Assembly (NCBI GenBank): GCA_021841985.1
Contig: JAKCCP010000240.1
Location: 1 to 12,118, forward strand
DNA length: 12,118 nucleotides
Direction of reading: 5' to 3'
Source: Pseudomonadota bacterium
GTDB lineage: Bacteria > Pseudomonadota > Alphaproteobacteria > Acetobacterales > Acetobacteraceae
Shown here: positions 1-7,076 of the stretch, one piece after another
Layout of the letters: each line of letters starts with the position of its first letter
Numbering within the stretch: the first letter of the stretch is position 1
Program-made: the position numbers and the translations under genes
The notes under the pieces: generated by a model
What the model saw: only the letters and a program-made list of their open reading frames with translations
What the model was told of the DNA's origin: nothing
Database searches by the model: none

Positions 1-571
1 TCGTCGTCGCGTCGATCACATGGAGGCGCGCCCCCAGCGTCTCGCAATGCATGCCGCGCGGATCATTGATGCCGCCGGTTTCATCGGCGGCGAAGGCGAG
101 CGGCAAAGCGTGGATGGTCAGACGCCCCTCGGAGACGGCGCGGGCGCGGCCCTCGGCGACGATCCGGCGGATATCGGCGGCGGCCACCGGGCGGCCGCCG
201 ATCGGCCATTGGACGTTGAAGAGCCGGCTCTCCGGCGCGCCGCAGGAGAGGTTGACGGTCACGTCGCGGAGATGGGTGTCGGCCATGTCCTCGGCCTCGG
301 CGACGCATTTGCGGATCGCCCGCTCGGTCGCGTCGAGATCGACGATGCCGCCATTCCTCACCCCGCGGGCCTGGAGATGGGCGGCGCCGAGCACGCGGAG
401 CGCGCCGTCGCTCTCCACCCGGCCGATGACGCAGACGATCTTGGTCGAGCCGATATCAAGGACGCCGAACGGCCCGGCGCGGTGGGGTCGCGCCCGCGGC
501 GGCGGATCGGGTGGCGCCGGCGGCGTCGGCGGGCGGCCGGAGCCGAGGAAACGCCCGGAAAGATCGTTCAT
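1..571 (-). CDS. ftsA: Cell division protein FtsA, N-terminal part (3' end beyond window)
   Basis: FtsA is an actin-like ATPase on the cytoplasmic face of the membrane; it anchors FtsZ filaments and links them to the later divisome. The first 190 residues are visible. The first nucleotide-binding motif reads FGVLDIGSTKIVCVIG at residues 35-50. It is followed by the FtsA-type 1A/1C region, with RGVRNGGIVDLDATERAI and DVTVNLSCG, and later by GGINDPRGMHCETLG near the edge. An ATG at 571 is preceded by GGGAGGG with a 4-base spacer, which supports this start, 13 bases after the ftsQ stop. Residues 13-34 are unusually rich in proline and arginine and lie ahead of the conserved fold. The membrane-targeting C-terminal helix would lie outside the window. 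The ftsQ-ftsA order and the actin-fold motif make the identity secure; only the function of the extension is unknown. Confidence 0.95.
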   Translation of the reverse strand, partial: MNDLSGRFLGSGRPPTPPAPPDPPPRARPHRAGPFGVLDIGSTKIVCVIGRVESDGALRVLGAAHLQARGVRNGGIVDLDATERAIRKCVAEAEDMADTHLRDVTVNLSCGAPESRLFNVQWPIGGRPVAAADIRRIVAEGRARAVSEGRLTIHALPLAFAADETGGINDPRGMHCETLGARLHVIDATT

Positions 572-584
572 TCGTCCCTCCCGC

Positions 585-1556
585 TCATGTCGGCTTCCCC
601 GGTGCCGCCGCCTCGCCATGCGGCACCGGCGGGGCCTTCCCCGATTCACCCTCCGGCTTGGCCTCCGGGCGCGGGCGCAGGATCAGCCGGTCGGGGGCAC
701 GGAGATCGACGGCCGCGAACGGCCGGTCGAGCAGCGCGTGGTCGGTCTGCAAGGCGGCGAGCCGCGCCAGCGCCTCCGCCTCGTGCCCCTCCGGCAACAG
801 CACGTCGGCGCCATTGGCGAGGCGCAGATTCCAGCGCCGCCCGCCGATCCTGACCAAGGCCGCGAGCCGCGCGCGGATCTCCGGATAGCGGTCGAGCAGA
901 TCGAGAATGGCGGCGGCATGCGCCGGCGCGTCCGCGCCCACCACCAGCGGCAGCGTCTTGAAATTCGCCACCCCCTCATCGGCGACCTCGCGCCCGGCGC
1001 GGTCGATCAGCGCAAAACGCCCCTGCGTCTGCCACACCGCGAACGGCCGCCGCTCGGCAAGGCGGATGACGAGGGTTCCCGGCAGATGCCGCTCGACCGT
1101 CGCCTGCTGCACCCAGGCGAGGCTTTCGAGGCGGGCGCGCATGCCGGCGAGCGAGACACCGAGAATGGGATCGCCGGGGGCAACGCCGATGGCGGCGCGG
1201 AGCAGCGGCTCCGGCGTATTGCCGCGCCCCTCCACCACCACCGTCCGCACGCGAAGGCCGAGCCGCGCCGACAGCGCATCGGCCCAGGCGGCGCGCGGGG
1301 CGAGGCTGTCGCCCCCAGAGTCATACCCCCCAGAGTCATGCCCCCCAGAGTCACGCCCCCCCCGGTCATGTCCCCCAGAGTCATGTCCCCCGGGGTCATG
1401 ACCCCGGAGCGCGATGACCAGCACGACCAAGGCGCCGAGCGCCCCGCCCGTGAGTGCCAGGCGCCGCAGCGCCCGGCGCCAGCGGCGAAGCAGAAGCTTC
1501 CAGCTCGCCGGCCGCTCCCCCGCCGCCCGCCCCTTTGCGCGCGTCAGACGCGACAT
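585..1556 (-). CDS. ftsQ: Cell division protein FtsQ (POTRA domain), with pentapeptide-repeat linker
   Basis: FtsQ is a bitopic divisome protein that, in other bacteria, binds FtsB/FtsL and helps control septal synthesis. The 323-residue product has a basic cytoplasmic tail (1-32) and one membrane helix at about 33-50 (LALTGGAL...VVLVIAL). A POTRA domain spans about 101-170, with VVVEGRGNTPEPLL, LAWVQQATVERHLPGTL and AERRPFAVWQ, followed by the beta domain opening with LIDRAGREV. Residues 53-82, between membrane helix and POTRA, are six perfect pentapeptides of consensus HDSGG, which I do not know from this family. I chose ATG 1556 because GGAG lies 8 bases upstream. An in-frame TTG at 1583 would add nine residues. 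The start overlaps the end of ddl by 13 bases, so translation is probably coupled. The C-terminus is Pro/Lys/Glu-rich and probably disordered. Identity is firm from domain order and from the ddl-ftsQ-ftsA context. Confidence 0.94.
   Translation of the reverse strand: MSRLTRAKGRAAGERPASWKLLLRRWRRALRRLALTGGALGALVVLVIALRGHDPGGHDSGGHDRGGRDSGGHDSGGYDSGGDSLAPRAAWADALSARLGLRVRTVVVEGRGNTPEPLLRAAIGVAPGDPILGVSLAGMRARLESLAWVQQATVERHLPGTLVIRLAERRPFAVWQTQGRFALIDRAGREVADEGVANFKTLPLVVGADAPAHAAAILDLLDRYPEIRARLAALVRIGGRRWNLRLANGADVLLPEGHEAEALARLAALQTDHALLDRPFAAVDLRAPDRLILRPRPEAKPEGESGKAPPVPHGEAAAPGKPT
1311..1400 (-). repeat. Six tandem 15-base units inside ftsQ (HDSGG repeat)
   Basis: Ninety bases divide exactly into six 15-base units, read on the minus strand as CATGACTCTGGGGGA or close variants. 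They encode HDPGG, HDSGG, HDRGG, RDSGG, HDSGG and YDSGG in that order. Because each unit is a multiple of three, copy number can change without breaking the frame. Each unit ends in a run of at least five G (lengths 5, 5, 8, 6, 6, 5), separated by 8-10 bases, so the mRNA strand has regular G-tracts. The array begins about two residues after the membrane helix and ends about 18 residues before the POTRA domain, in a linker position. Confidence 0.97.
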
Positions 1557-2461
1557 GCCGCCTGCTCCACCATCCAGGCGCAAAGCGCGGGAAAATCCAT
1601 GCCGGTGAGGGCCGCTTGCTCGGGCAAGAGCGAGGTCGGGGTGAGGCCGGGCTGGGTATTGACCTCGAGCAGCACCAGGCGGCCGGGCTCGCCGGCGCTG
1701 TCGTCGTAGCGGAAATCGGCGCGGCTCGCCCCGCGACAGCCGAGCGCGCGATGGGCGGCGAGTGCTGTCGCCAGCGCTTCCGCGAACGCCGCCGGATGGA
1801 TCCGGGCCGGGAGCACGTGGCGCGAGCCGCCGGCGGCGTATTTCGCCCGGTAATCATAGAACCCGGCGGCGGGGAGGATTTCGGTGACGGTGAGCGCGCG
1901 GTCGCCGAGCACGCCGACGGTGATCTCGCGCCCGGGGATGAATTCCTCGACCAGGGCGCGTTCGCCGAAGCGCCAGTTCGCGGCGATCTCGGCGCGGCGA
2001 TTATCGCCGGCGGCGACGATCGCGACCCCGACCGAGGAACCCTCCCCGAGCGGTTTCACGACATAGGGCGCGGGCAGCGGGTCGCTGGCTGCGAGTTCGG
2101 CGCGGGTCACCACCTTGCCGGCCGCCAGCGGCAGGTTGGCCGCGGCAAACACCCGCCGCGCCGCTTCCTTGTCCATGGCCAGCGCCGAGGCGAGCACGCC
2201 GGAATGGGTATAGCGGATGCCGAGCCATTCGAGCACGCCCTGGATCGCGCCATCCTCGCCGAAACGCCCGTGCAGGGCATTGAAAACCACATCCGGGGCG
2301 GGGGTGAGGGCGGCGATGACGGCGCCGAGATCGGGCCCGACCTCGATCGGCACCACCGCGAACCCGGCCGCGCCGAGCGCCGCGATGACCTGCCGGCCGG
2401 AGACCAGGCTCACCTCGCGCTCGGCCGAAATCCCGCCATGGAGCACCGCGACCCGCGTCAT
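1544..2461 (-). CDS. ddl: D-alanine--D-alanine ligase
   Basis: This cytoplasmic ATP-grasp enzyme joins two D-Ala to give the dipeptide that MurF attaches to the peptidoglycan precursor. The 305 residues match the usual Ddl length. The N-terminus LHGGISAEREVSL carries the catalytic Glu at residue 14. The central part has VFNALHGRFGEDGAIQG and YTHSGVLASALAMDK. The ATP-grasp portion follows, with PYVVKPLGEGSSVGV, ALVEEFIPGREITVGVLG and a Tyr-containing FYDYRAKYAAGG loop. The metal-binding end LLEVNTQPGLTPTSLLPEQA is intact. The start ATG overlaps the murB stop as ATGA, and GGAGG stands 7 bases upstream, which fixes the start. Its place between murB and ftsQ is standard for the proteobacterial dcw cluster. 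All key motifs are present, so an active enzyme is expected. D-Ala-D-lactate ligases are an alternative in other lineages, but nothing here suggests that. Confidence 0.96.
   Translation of the reverse strand: MTRVAVLHGGISAEREVSLVSGRQVIAALGAAGFAVVPIEVGPDLGAVIAALTPAPDVVFNALHGRFGEDGAIQGVLEWLGIRYTHSGVLASALAMDKEAARRVFAAANLPLAAGKVVTRAELAASDPLPAPYVVKPLGEGSSVGVAIVAAGDNRRAEIAANWRFGERALVEEFIPGREITVGVLGDRALTVTEILPAAGFYDYRAKYAAGGSRHVLPARIHPAAFAEALATALAAHRALGCRGASRADFRYDDSAGEPGRLVLLEVNTQPGLTPTSLLPEQAALTGMDFPALCAWMVEQAACRV
1565..1568 (-). promoter_or_regulatory. Ribosome binding site deciding the ftsQ start
   Basis: GGAG lies 8 bases before ATG 1556, inside the end of ddl. It favours the ATG over the upstream in-frame TTG at 1583, which starts a less plausible nine-residue extension. 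Confidence 0.6.
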
Positions 2462-3393
2462 CGCAGCCCCTCCGGCACCCCGAGGCGGCGGATTTCCCAG
2501 GCGAGGGCGACGCCGGTCGCGGCCAGAACCCGCGCCCGCACCGTCTCGCCGAGCGCCTCGATCTCGCCCGCCCGCGCGCCGCCGGTGTTGATCAGGAAAT
2601 TGCAGTGCTGTTCGGAGACTTGCGCCGCGCCGTGGCGAAGGCCGCGGCAGCCGGCGGCGGCGATCAGCTCCCAGGCCTTGAGGGTGCTCTCCCGCGGCGC
2701 CGGATTGCGGAAGGTGGAGCCGCCGGTGCGCGCCCGCAGCGGCTGCGTCGCCGCGCGCCGGGCGCGGATCTCGGCCATCCGGGCGGCGATGGCGGTCTTG
2801 TCGTCGGGCCGGGCGCGAAGCCGCGCGGCGATCACCACGGCGCCCGCCGGCAGGGCCGCGTGGCGATAGGCGAACGCGAGATCGGCGGCGCCGAGACGGC
2901 GGATCTCGCCCCCCGCGAGCACGATATCGGCCCAGTCGAGCACGCTCGCGATGTCGCTCCCGTAGCAGCCGGCATTCATCGCGACGGCGCCGCCGATGGT
3001 GCCGGGGATGCCGGCGAGGAATTCGAGCCCGCCGCGCCCGGCATCGAGCGCGGCCTCGGCCAGCGTCGCGTCCAGGACGGCGGCGCCGGCGACGACGCCA
3101 TCGCCGTCGAAGGCGATTCCGCCGAAGCCGCGCCCGAGCCGGATGACGGCGCCGGGGAGACCACCGTCACGGATGATGACGTTGGAGGCGGCGCCGAGCA
3201 CGCAAAACGGCATCGCCTCGGGGAGAGCGGCGAGAAGAAGGGCGAGATCCTCGGCATCGAGCGGTCGAAACAGCCATTCCGCCGCGCCGCCGACGCGAAA
3301 CCAGGTCTGCGGCGCGAGCCCGGCGCCCGGCTGAACCCGGCCCCGAAACCGGGACGGCGGCGCAAAGGGGGCGAGGATTTCGGCCGCCATCAT
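2458..3393 (-). CDS. murB: UDP-N-acetylenolpyruvoylglucosamine reductase MurB
   Basis: MurB is an FAD enzyme that uses NADPH to reduce UDP-GlcNAc-enolpyruvate to UDP-MurNAc, the second committed step of precursor synthesis in the cytoplasm. From ATG 3393 the protein has 311 residues. The opening [15 protein letters not shown] is the conserved FAD-domain start. [13 protein letters not shown] (67-78) and [18 protein letters not shown] (128-145) are flavin-binding signatures. FAYR and GGSTFRNP follow, the latter with the catalytic Ser at about 226. [13 protein letters not shown] comes next, and Glu300 in AWEIRRLG is the likely proton-relay acid. The compact length suggests the short (type II) MurB. 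The reading frame stays open upstream to 3498 inside murC, but the conserved fold begins only after the double ATG at 3393/3390. The gene overlaps murC and ddl by ATGA at its two ends. Confidence 0.96.
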   Translation of the reverse strand: MMAAEILAPFAPPSRFRGRVQPGAGLAPQTWFRVGGAAEWLFRPLDAEDLALLLAALPEAMPFCVLGAASNVIIRDGGLPGAVIRLGRGFGGIAFDGDGVVAGAAVLDATLAEAALDAGRGGLEFLAGIPGTIGGAVAMNAGCYGSDIASVLDWADIVLAGGEIRRLGAADLAFAYRHAALPAGAVVIAARLRARPDDKTAIAARMAEIRARRAATQPLRARTGGSTFRNPAPRESTLKAWELIAAAGCRGLRHGAAQVSEQHCNFLINTGGARAGEIEALGETVRARVLAATGVALAWEIRRLGVPEGLR

Positions 3394-4835
3394 GGCGCCT
3401 CCTCTCCCCCCGGGCGGCGATTTTGTGCCGCCTGCAACGCCGCGAGCTGCGCCGGCAGCGCATTCGCCCAGGCGGTGATGGTGCCGGCGCCGAGACACAC
3501 GACGAAGTCACCCGGCCGGGCGATGGCGTTGACCATCTCGGCGAGGTGCGCGGGCGCCGGCAGCGGCACGACGCTGCGATGGCCGCTGGCGCGCAGACCC
3601 TCCACCAGCGCGTCGCGATCGATGCCGGCGATCGGCGCCTCACCGGCGGCGTAGACATCGGCGACGATCACCGTCCCGGCATCGTTCAGCGAGGTGCAGA
3701 AATCATCGAACAGAACCTGCAAACGCGAGAAGCGGTGCGGCTGCACCACCGCGACGACATCGCGCGCCCCGGCCTGGCGCGCCGCTTTCAGAACCGCCGC
3801 GATCTCCACCGGATGATGGCCGTAATCATCGATGATCGTGATCCCGCCGGCCTCGCCGACGCGGGTGAAGCGCCGCTTGACGCCGCGGAAGGCGGCGAGG
3901 GCGCTTTTCAGCGTCGCCTCGGGGATCTCCATCTCGATGCCGATGGCGAGTGCGGCGAGCGCGTTCTGGACATTGTGCCGCCCGAGCATGGGGAGCCGAA
4001 ACGGGCCGAGGCGGCGGGCGCGATCACGCACCCGGTCGGTCGCCACCACCTCGAAGGTCGCGCCGAGCTTGTCGGCCACCATGCGCTCGGCGCGGATATC
4101 GGCCTGCGGCGAAAACCCGTAGGTGATGACGCGATGATCGCCAAGCCGCGGGATCATCTGCTGCACCGCCGGATGATCGACGCAGAGCACCGCGAAGCCG
4201 TAGAACGGGATATTGCCGACGAACTGGTCGTAGCCGGCGATCATCGCCTCCGCCGTGCCCCAATGGTCGAGATGCTCGGGATCCATGTTGGTGACCACCG
4301 CGACCACCGCCGGCAGGCGGAGGAAACTGCCGTCGCTCTCATCGGCCTCGACCACCATCCACTCGCCGGCGCCGAGTCTTGTGTTGGTGCCGTAAGCGTT
4401 GATGATGCCGCCATTGATCACCGTGGGATCGAGCCGGGCGGCCTCGAGCACGGCGGCGATCAGGCTCGTCGTCGTCGTCTTGCCATGCGTGCCGCCGACC
4501 GCGATCGACCATCTGAGACGCATCAATTCGGCCAGCATCTCGGCCCGGCGCACCACCGGGATGAAGCGCTGGCGGGCGGCGAGCACTTCCGGATTGTCGC
4601 GCCGGATCGCGCTCGAGACCACGACGACGCGCGCCTGCCCGAGATTGTCCGCCGCATGCCCGATCGCGACCGCAATGCCGGCTTCACGCAGGCGCTGGAC
4701 ATTGGCGCTCTCGGCGACGTCGCTGCCCTGGACGCGATAGCCGAGATTGTGCAGCACCTCGGCGATGCCGGACATGCCGATGCCGCCGATGCCGACGAAA
4801 TGCAGCGTCCCGATGGCGAGCGGCAGCGCCCTCAT
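3390..4835 (-). CDS. murC: UDP-N-acetylmuramate--L-alanine ligase MurC
   Basis: MurC adds L-Ala to UDP-MurNAc using ATP, the first amino-acid step of the stem peptide, in the cytoplasm. The product has 481 residues, as expected. Domain 1 starts with the Rossmann-like [17 protein letters not shown] (12-28), which binds the UDP sugar. The ATP P-loop is [10 protein letters not shown] (114-123). The Mur ligase centre follows, with [10 protein letters not shown] and [24 protein letters not shown] (285 on) leads into domain 3, where [10 protein letters not shown] (336-345) and QPHRFSRL are MurC hallmarks that separate it from MurD, MurE and MurF. The frame is open upstream to 5399, but this is GC-driven openness inside murG; the real start is ATG 4835, overlapping the murG stop as ATGA. 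A GAGG lies about 10 bases upstream. The family assignment is secure. Confidence 0.97.
   Translation of the reverse strand: MRALPLAIGTLHFVGIGGIGMSGIAEVLHNLGYRVQGSDVAESANVQRLREAGIAVAIGHAADNLGQARVVVVSSAIRRDNPEVLAARQRFIPVVRRAEMLAELMRLRWSIAVGGTHGKTTTTSLIAAVLEAARLDPTVINGGIINAYGTNTRLGAGEWMVVEADESDGSFLRLPAVVAVVTNMDPEHLDHWGTAEAMIAGYDQFVGNIPFYGFAVLCVDHPAVQQMIPRLGDHRVITYGFSPQADIRAERMVADKLGATFEVVATDRVRDRARRLGPFRLPMLGRHNVQNALAALAIGIEMEIPEATLKSALAAFRGVKRRFTRVGEAGGITIIDDYGHHPVEIAAVLKAARQAGARDVVAVVQPHRFSRLQVLFDDFCTSLNDAGTVIVADVYAAGEAPIAGIDRDALVEGLRASGHRSVVPLPAPAHLAEMVNAIARPGDFVVCLGAGTITAWANALPAQLAALQAAQNRRPGGEEAP
3398..3405 (-). promoter_or_regulatory. Ribosome binding site of murB with tandem ATG ATG start
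   Basis: AGAGGAGG lies 4 bases before ATG 3393 and 7 bases before the next codon, ATG 3390. The first ATG overlaps the murC stop as ATGA, while the second has the better spacing and shares one base with it (TGATG). Either would give nearly the same protein (311 or 310 residues). The site excludes starts further upstream within murC. Confidence 0.7.
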
Positions 4836-5926
4836 GGCCGCGCCGCCTCGGCGAGATCGGCAAGGCGTTCGGCGGCGTCGGCCAGCCCGCGCTTCGCCGC
4901 CGCCATGCCGGCGAGGCGCTCCGGATCGGCGAGCAGGGCCGCGAGCAGGGCGGCAAGCCGCTCGGGCACGAAATCGCGCTCGGCGACGGCCACCGCGCCG
5001 GCGCCAAAGGCGCGCGCATTGGCGCTCTGGTGATCGTCGATCGCGCCCGGCAGCGGCACCAGGATCGCCGGGCGCCCGATCACCGCGAGTTCGGCAAGCG
5101 TCGAGGCACCGGCGCGGGCGATGACGAGATGGGCACGCGCGAGACGCGCCGGGATATCGGTGAAGAACGGCGCGCATTCGGCGCTGATCCCGGCCTCGCG
5201 ATAGGCGGCGGCGACGCGGGGCAGATCCTCTTGCCGGCATTGCTGGGCGAGGGCGAGGCGGGCGCGGAGCGACGGCGGCAGGGCGACGAGGGCGGCGGGC
5301 ACGACATCGCTCATCACCCGCGCGCCGAGCGAGCCGCCGAGCACCAGAAGCCGGATCCCCCCGTCCGCGAGCGGCGGCGCATAGGGCGTATCGGCGCAAG
5401 CGGCGATCGCCGGGCGCACCGGATTGCCGGTCACGACGGTCGCCGTCCCCGCCGGGATCGATCGCGTGTCGGGGACGCTCAGCGCCAGCCGCGCGGCGAA
5501 GCGGGCGAGAAACCGGTTGGCGCGCCCGAGCACCGCGTTCTGTTCGTGCAGAATGACCGGAACACGCCGCGAAAGACTTCGGCTCGCGAGCACCGGGGCG
5601 ATCGCCGGATAGCCGCCGAACGCGACCAGAGCCGCCGGGCGCAGGTCACGGAGTGCCCGGCGCGCGACGAAAAACCCGGCGAGCAGCTTCAGCGCGCCGG
5701 CGATGGCGCGGCCAAACCCACGCCCGGCGATGCCGCCGCCGGGAATGACGAAACGCTCACGCGCGGCGAACACGCTGTCGGCGCCGATCTTGGTGCGCGC
5801 GTCGGAAAACAGAACGACGCGCCTTCCGCGCCGGATCAGCGCCGCCGCCAGCGCCTCGGCGGGGAAAAAATGTCCCGCCGTGCCGCCGGCGGCCAGCACG
5901 ATCGGGGAGAGCGCCGGCGCACCCAT
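4832..5926 (-). CDS. murG: Lipid II synthase MurG (GlcNAc transferase)
   Basis: MurG transfers GlcNAc from UDP-GlcNAc to lipid I, giving lipid II on the inner face of the membrane. From ATG 5926 the protein has 364 residues. The N-terminal domain has the [14 protein letters not shown] loop (14-27) and [14 protein letters not shown] (101-114), then [12 protein letters not shown] (127-138). A membrane-associating patch is likely around ALKLLAGFF. The C-terminal GT-B domain has [15 protein letters not shown] and [24 protein letters not shown], with the uridine-binding Glu at 279. DDHQSANA follows at 307 on. The frame extends to GTG 5968 and ATG 5965, overlapping ftsW, and would add VMGHEGDDHEGGAV. 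I prefer 5926 because GAGGGGGG sits 7 bases upstream and the conserved LAAGGT then falls at the usual distance from the start. The stop overlaps murC as ATGA. Confidence 0.95.
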   Translation of the reverse strand: MGAPALSPIVLAAGGTAGHFFPAEALAAALIRRGRRVVLFSDARTKIGADSVFAARERFVIPGGGIAGRGFGRAIAGALKLLAGFFVARRALRDLRPAALVAFGGYPAIAPVLASRSLSRRVPVILHEQNAVLGRANRFLARFAARLALSVPDTRSIPAGTATVVTGNPVRPAIAACADTPYAPPLADGGIRLLVLGGSLGARVMSDVVPAALVALPPSLRARLALAQQCRQEDLPRVAAAYREAGISAECAPFFTDIPARLARAHLVIARAGASTLAELAVIGRPAILVPLPGAIDDHQSANARAFGAGAVAVAERDFVPERLAALLAALLADPERLAGMAAAKRGLADAAERLADLAEAARP

Positions 5927-5929
5927 CAC

Positions 5930-5959
5930 CGCGCCCCCCTCATGATCATCCCCCTCATG
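5930..5959 (-). repeat. Two CATGAGGGGG copies 15 bases apart at the ftsW-murG junction
   Basis: CATGAGGGGG occurs at 5950-5959 and again at 5935-5944, an offset of exactly 15 bases. The pair spans the end of ftsW and supplies the G-rich murG ribosome binding site. Its pattern CATGA...GGGGG and its 15-base period resemble the ftsQ repeat, though the middle bases differ. Two copies are too few to call a minisatellite on their own. Confidence 0.6.
5934..5941 (-). promoter_or_regulatory. Ribosome binding site deciding the murG start
   Basis: GAGGGGGG, 7 bases before ATG 5926, lies in the 28-base spacer after the ftsW stop. No comparable purine run precedes the alternative starts at 5965 (ATG) or 5968 (GTG), so the shorter murG is favoured. 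Confidence 0.6.
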
Positions 5960-7076
5960 GCCCATCACCGTGATGGCGCCGGCGGGTCAGCGCGAGCAGC
6001 ATCCCCATCCCGAGCGCGACCGCGAGCACCGAGGAGCCGCCATAGGAAATGAACGGCAGCGTCATGCCCTTGGTCGGGATGAGGTGCAGCGAGGACGCCA
6101 TGTTGACGAAGGCCTGCAAGCCGAAACTGGCGAGCAGCCCGGAAGACGCGAGGATGGTGAACAGATCCCGCTCACCGATGAGGCGCAACAGGCCGCGCAC
6201 GACGATGAACGCGAAAACGCCGAGCAAGGCCGTGCATATGACGAGGCCGAATTCCTCGCCGGCGACCGCGAAGACGAAATCGGCATGGGCGTCGGGCAGG
6301 ATGTCCTTGATCCGCCCCTCGCCCGGGCCACGCCCCCAGAGCCCGCCATTGCCGAAGGCCTCGAGCGCGGTCGTGACCTGATAATGATCGCCCTTGCCGG
6401 GATCGAGAAAGCGCGAAACCCGGCTGTGGACATGCGGAAACAGGAAATACGCGGCAACGCCGGCGCCGCTCATCGCGGCGAGCCCAACCCCGACCAGGAA
6501 AAGATTGAGCCCGCCGAGATAGAGCTGGGCGAGAAACACCGCCGTGATCACCGCGAGCATGCCGATATCGGGCTGTGACTTGAGGAGCAGCGCGATCACC
6601 GCATAAACCCCGGCGGCGAGCATGAGCCCGGGAAAACGCGGCCGGCGCGCGCCCTCGGCGATCAGCCAGGCCGCGATCACCGCGAAACAGGGTTTCAAAA
6701 ACTCGCTCGGCTGGAGCGACATCCCGGGCAAGGCGATCCAGCGCCGCGCGCCCTTGATCTCGACCCCCTTGATCAGGGTGAGGGCGGTGAGCAGCAACGC
6801 GATGATCCCGCCGATCAGCGCCAGACGCCGCACGCCGCGCGGAGAAAACAGCGAGACCATGCCGACGGTCGCCGCGGCCAGGGCGAGAAACACCACCTGC
6901 TTCAGCATCAGCGTGTCATGCGCCTCGCCGATGCGTTCCGCGACCGCCGGGCTCGCCGCCAGCATCATCACATAGCCGGCGCCGATGAGCACGCCGAGGG
7001 CGAGCAGCGTCCAGCGGTCGATGGTCCACCACCAGCGGCCGAGGAGCGAGGTATCGGCGCGCGAGAGAGCCGGCAT
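5955..7076 (-). CDS. ftsW: Septal peptidoglycan glycosyltransferase FtsW (SEDS family)
   Basis: FtsW is a multi-pass inner-membrane SEDS protein that polymerises lipid II at the division site together with its partner FtsI (PBP3). The 373 residues contain about ten hydrophobic segments; the first is about 23-43, after a short cytoplasmic tail with WWW. Family motifs appear in order: KGARRWIALPGMSLQPSEFLKP (split at about 108-129), KSQPDIGML (166-174), GDHYQVTTALEAFGNGGLWGRGPGEG (split at about 229-254), PDAHADFVFAVAGEEFG (261-277) and KGMTLPFISYGGSS (336-349). Asp266 in the AHADF motif corresponds to the catalytic aspartate of the family. ATG 7076 shares one base with the murD stop (TGATG), with GGGGAGGGG upstream. 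Position among mur genes argues for FtsW and not RodA, which normally sits near pbp2 and mre genes. The C-terminus is short and basic, ending RRRHHGDGP. Confidence 0.96.
   Translation of the reverse strand: MPALSRADTSLLGRWWWTIDRWTLLALGVLIGAGYVMMLAASPAVAERIGEAHDTLMLKQVVFLALAAATVGMVSLFSPRGVRRLALIGGIIALLLTALTLIKGVEIKGARRWIALPGMSLQPSEFLKPCFAVIAAWLIAEGARRPRFPGLMLAAGVYAVIALLLKSQPDIGMLAVITAVFLAQLYLGGLNLFLVGVGLAAMSGAGVAAYFLFPHVHSRVSRFLDPGKGDHYQVTTALEAFGNGGLWGRGPGEGRIKDILPDAHADFVFAVAGEEFGLVICTALLGVFAFIVVRGLLRLIGERDLFTILASSGLLASFGLQAFVNMASSLHLIPTKGMTLPFISYGGSSVLAVALGMGMLLALTRRRHHGDGP

Noticed and set aside
1007..1399. 130-residue minus-strand frame with MTLGG-type repeats
   Set aside because: It is a different reading frame of the same 15-base array inside ftsQ; the ftsQ frame carries the POTRA domain and is the real one.
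1386..1400. CCCCGGGGG palindrome in the first ftsQ repeat unit as a possible terminator or operator
   Set aside because: It has no loop and no following T-run, and it lies inside a coding repeat; the symmetry follows from a single base difference in one unit.
51..1709. 552-residue open frame on the plus strand opposite ftsA and ftsQ
   Set aside because: It is antisense to two clearly recognised genes, and its product is low-complexity Arg/Ala/Pro sequence without any family motif. Long antisense frames are expected where third codon positions are nearly all G or C.
3394..3498. In-frame upstream extension of murB (35 residues)
   Set aside because: Overlaps the conserved end of murC and carries no MurB motif; a strong ribosome binding site sits just before ATG 3393/3390.
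3423..5033. 536-residue plus-strand frame opposite murC and murG
   Set aside because: Antisense to conserved genes, composition dominated by D, R, H, G and E, typical of the reverse complement of GC-rich coding DNA, and no recognisable domain or ribosome binding context.
4836..5399. In-frame upstream extension of murC suggesting a 669-residue fusion
   Set aside because: The extension lies entirely within murG in another frame, is Arg/Pro-rich without motifs, and the conserved MurC fold begins just after ATG 4835, which overlaps the murG stop.
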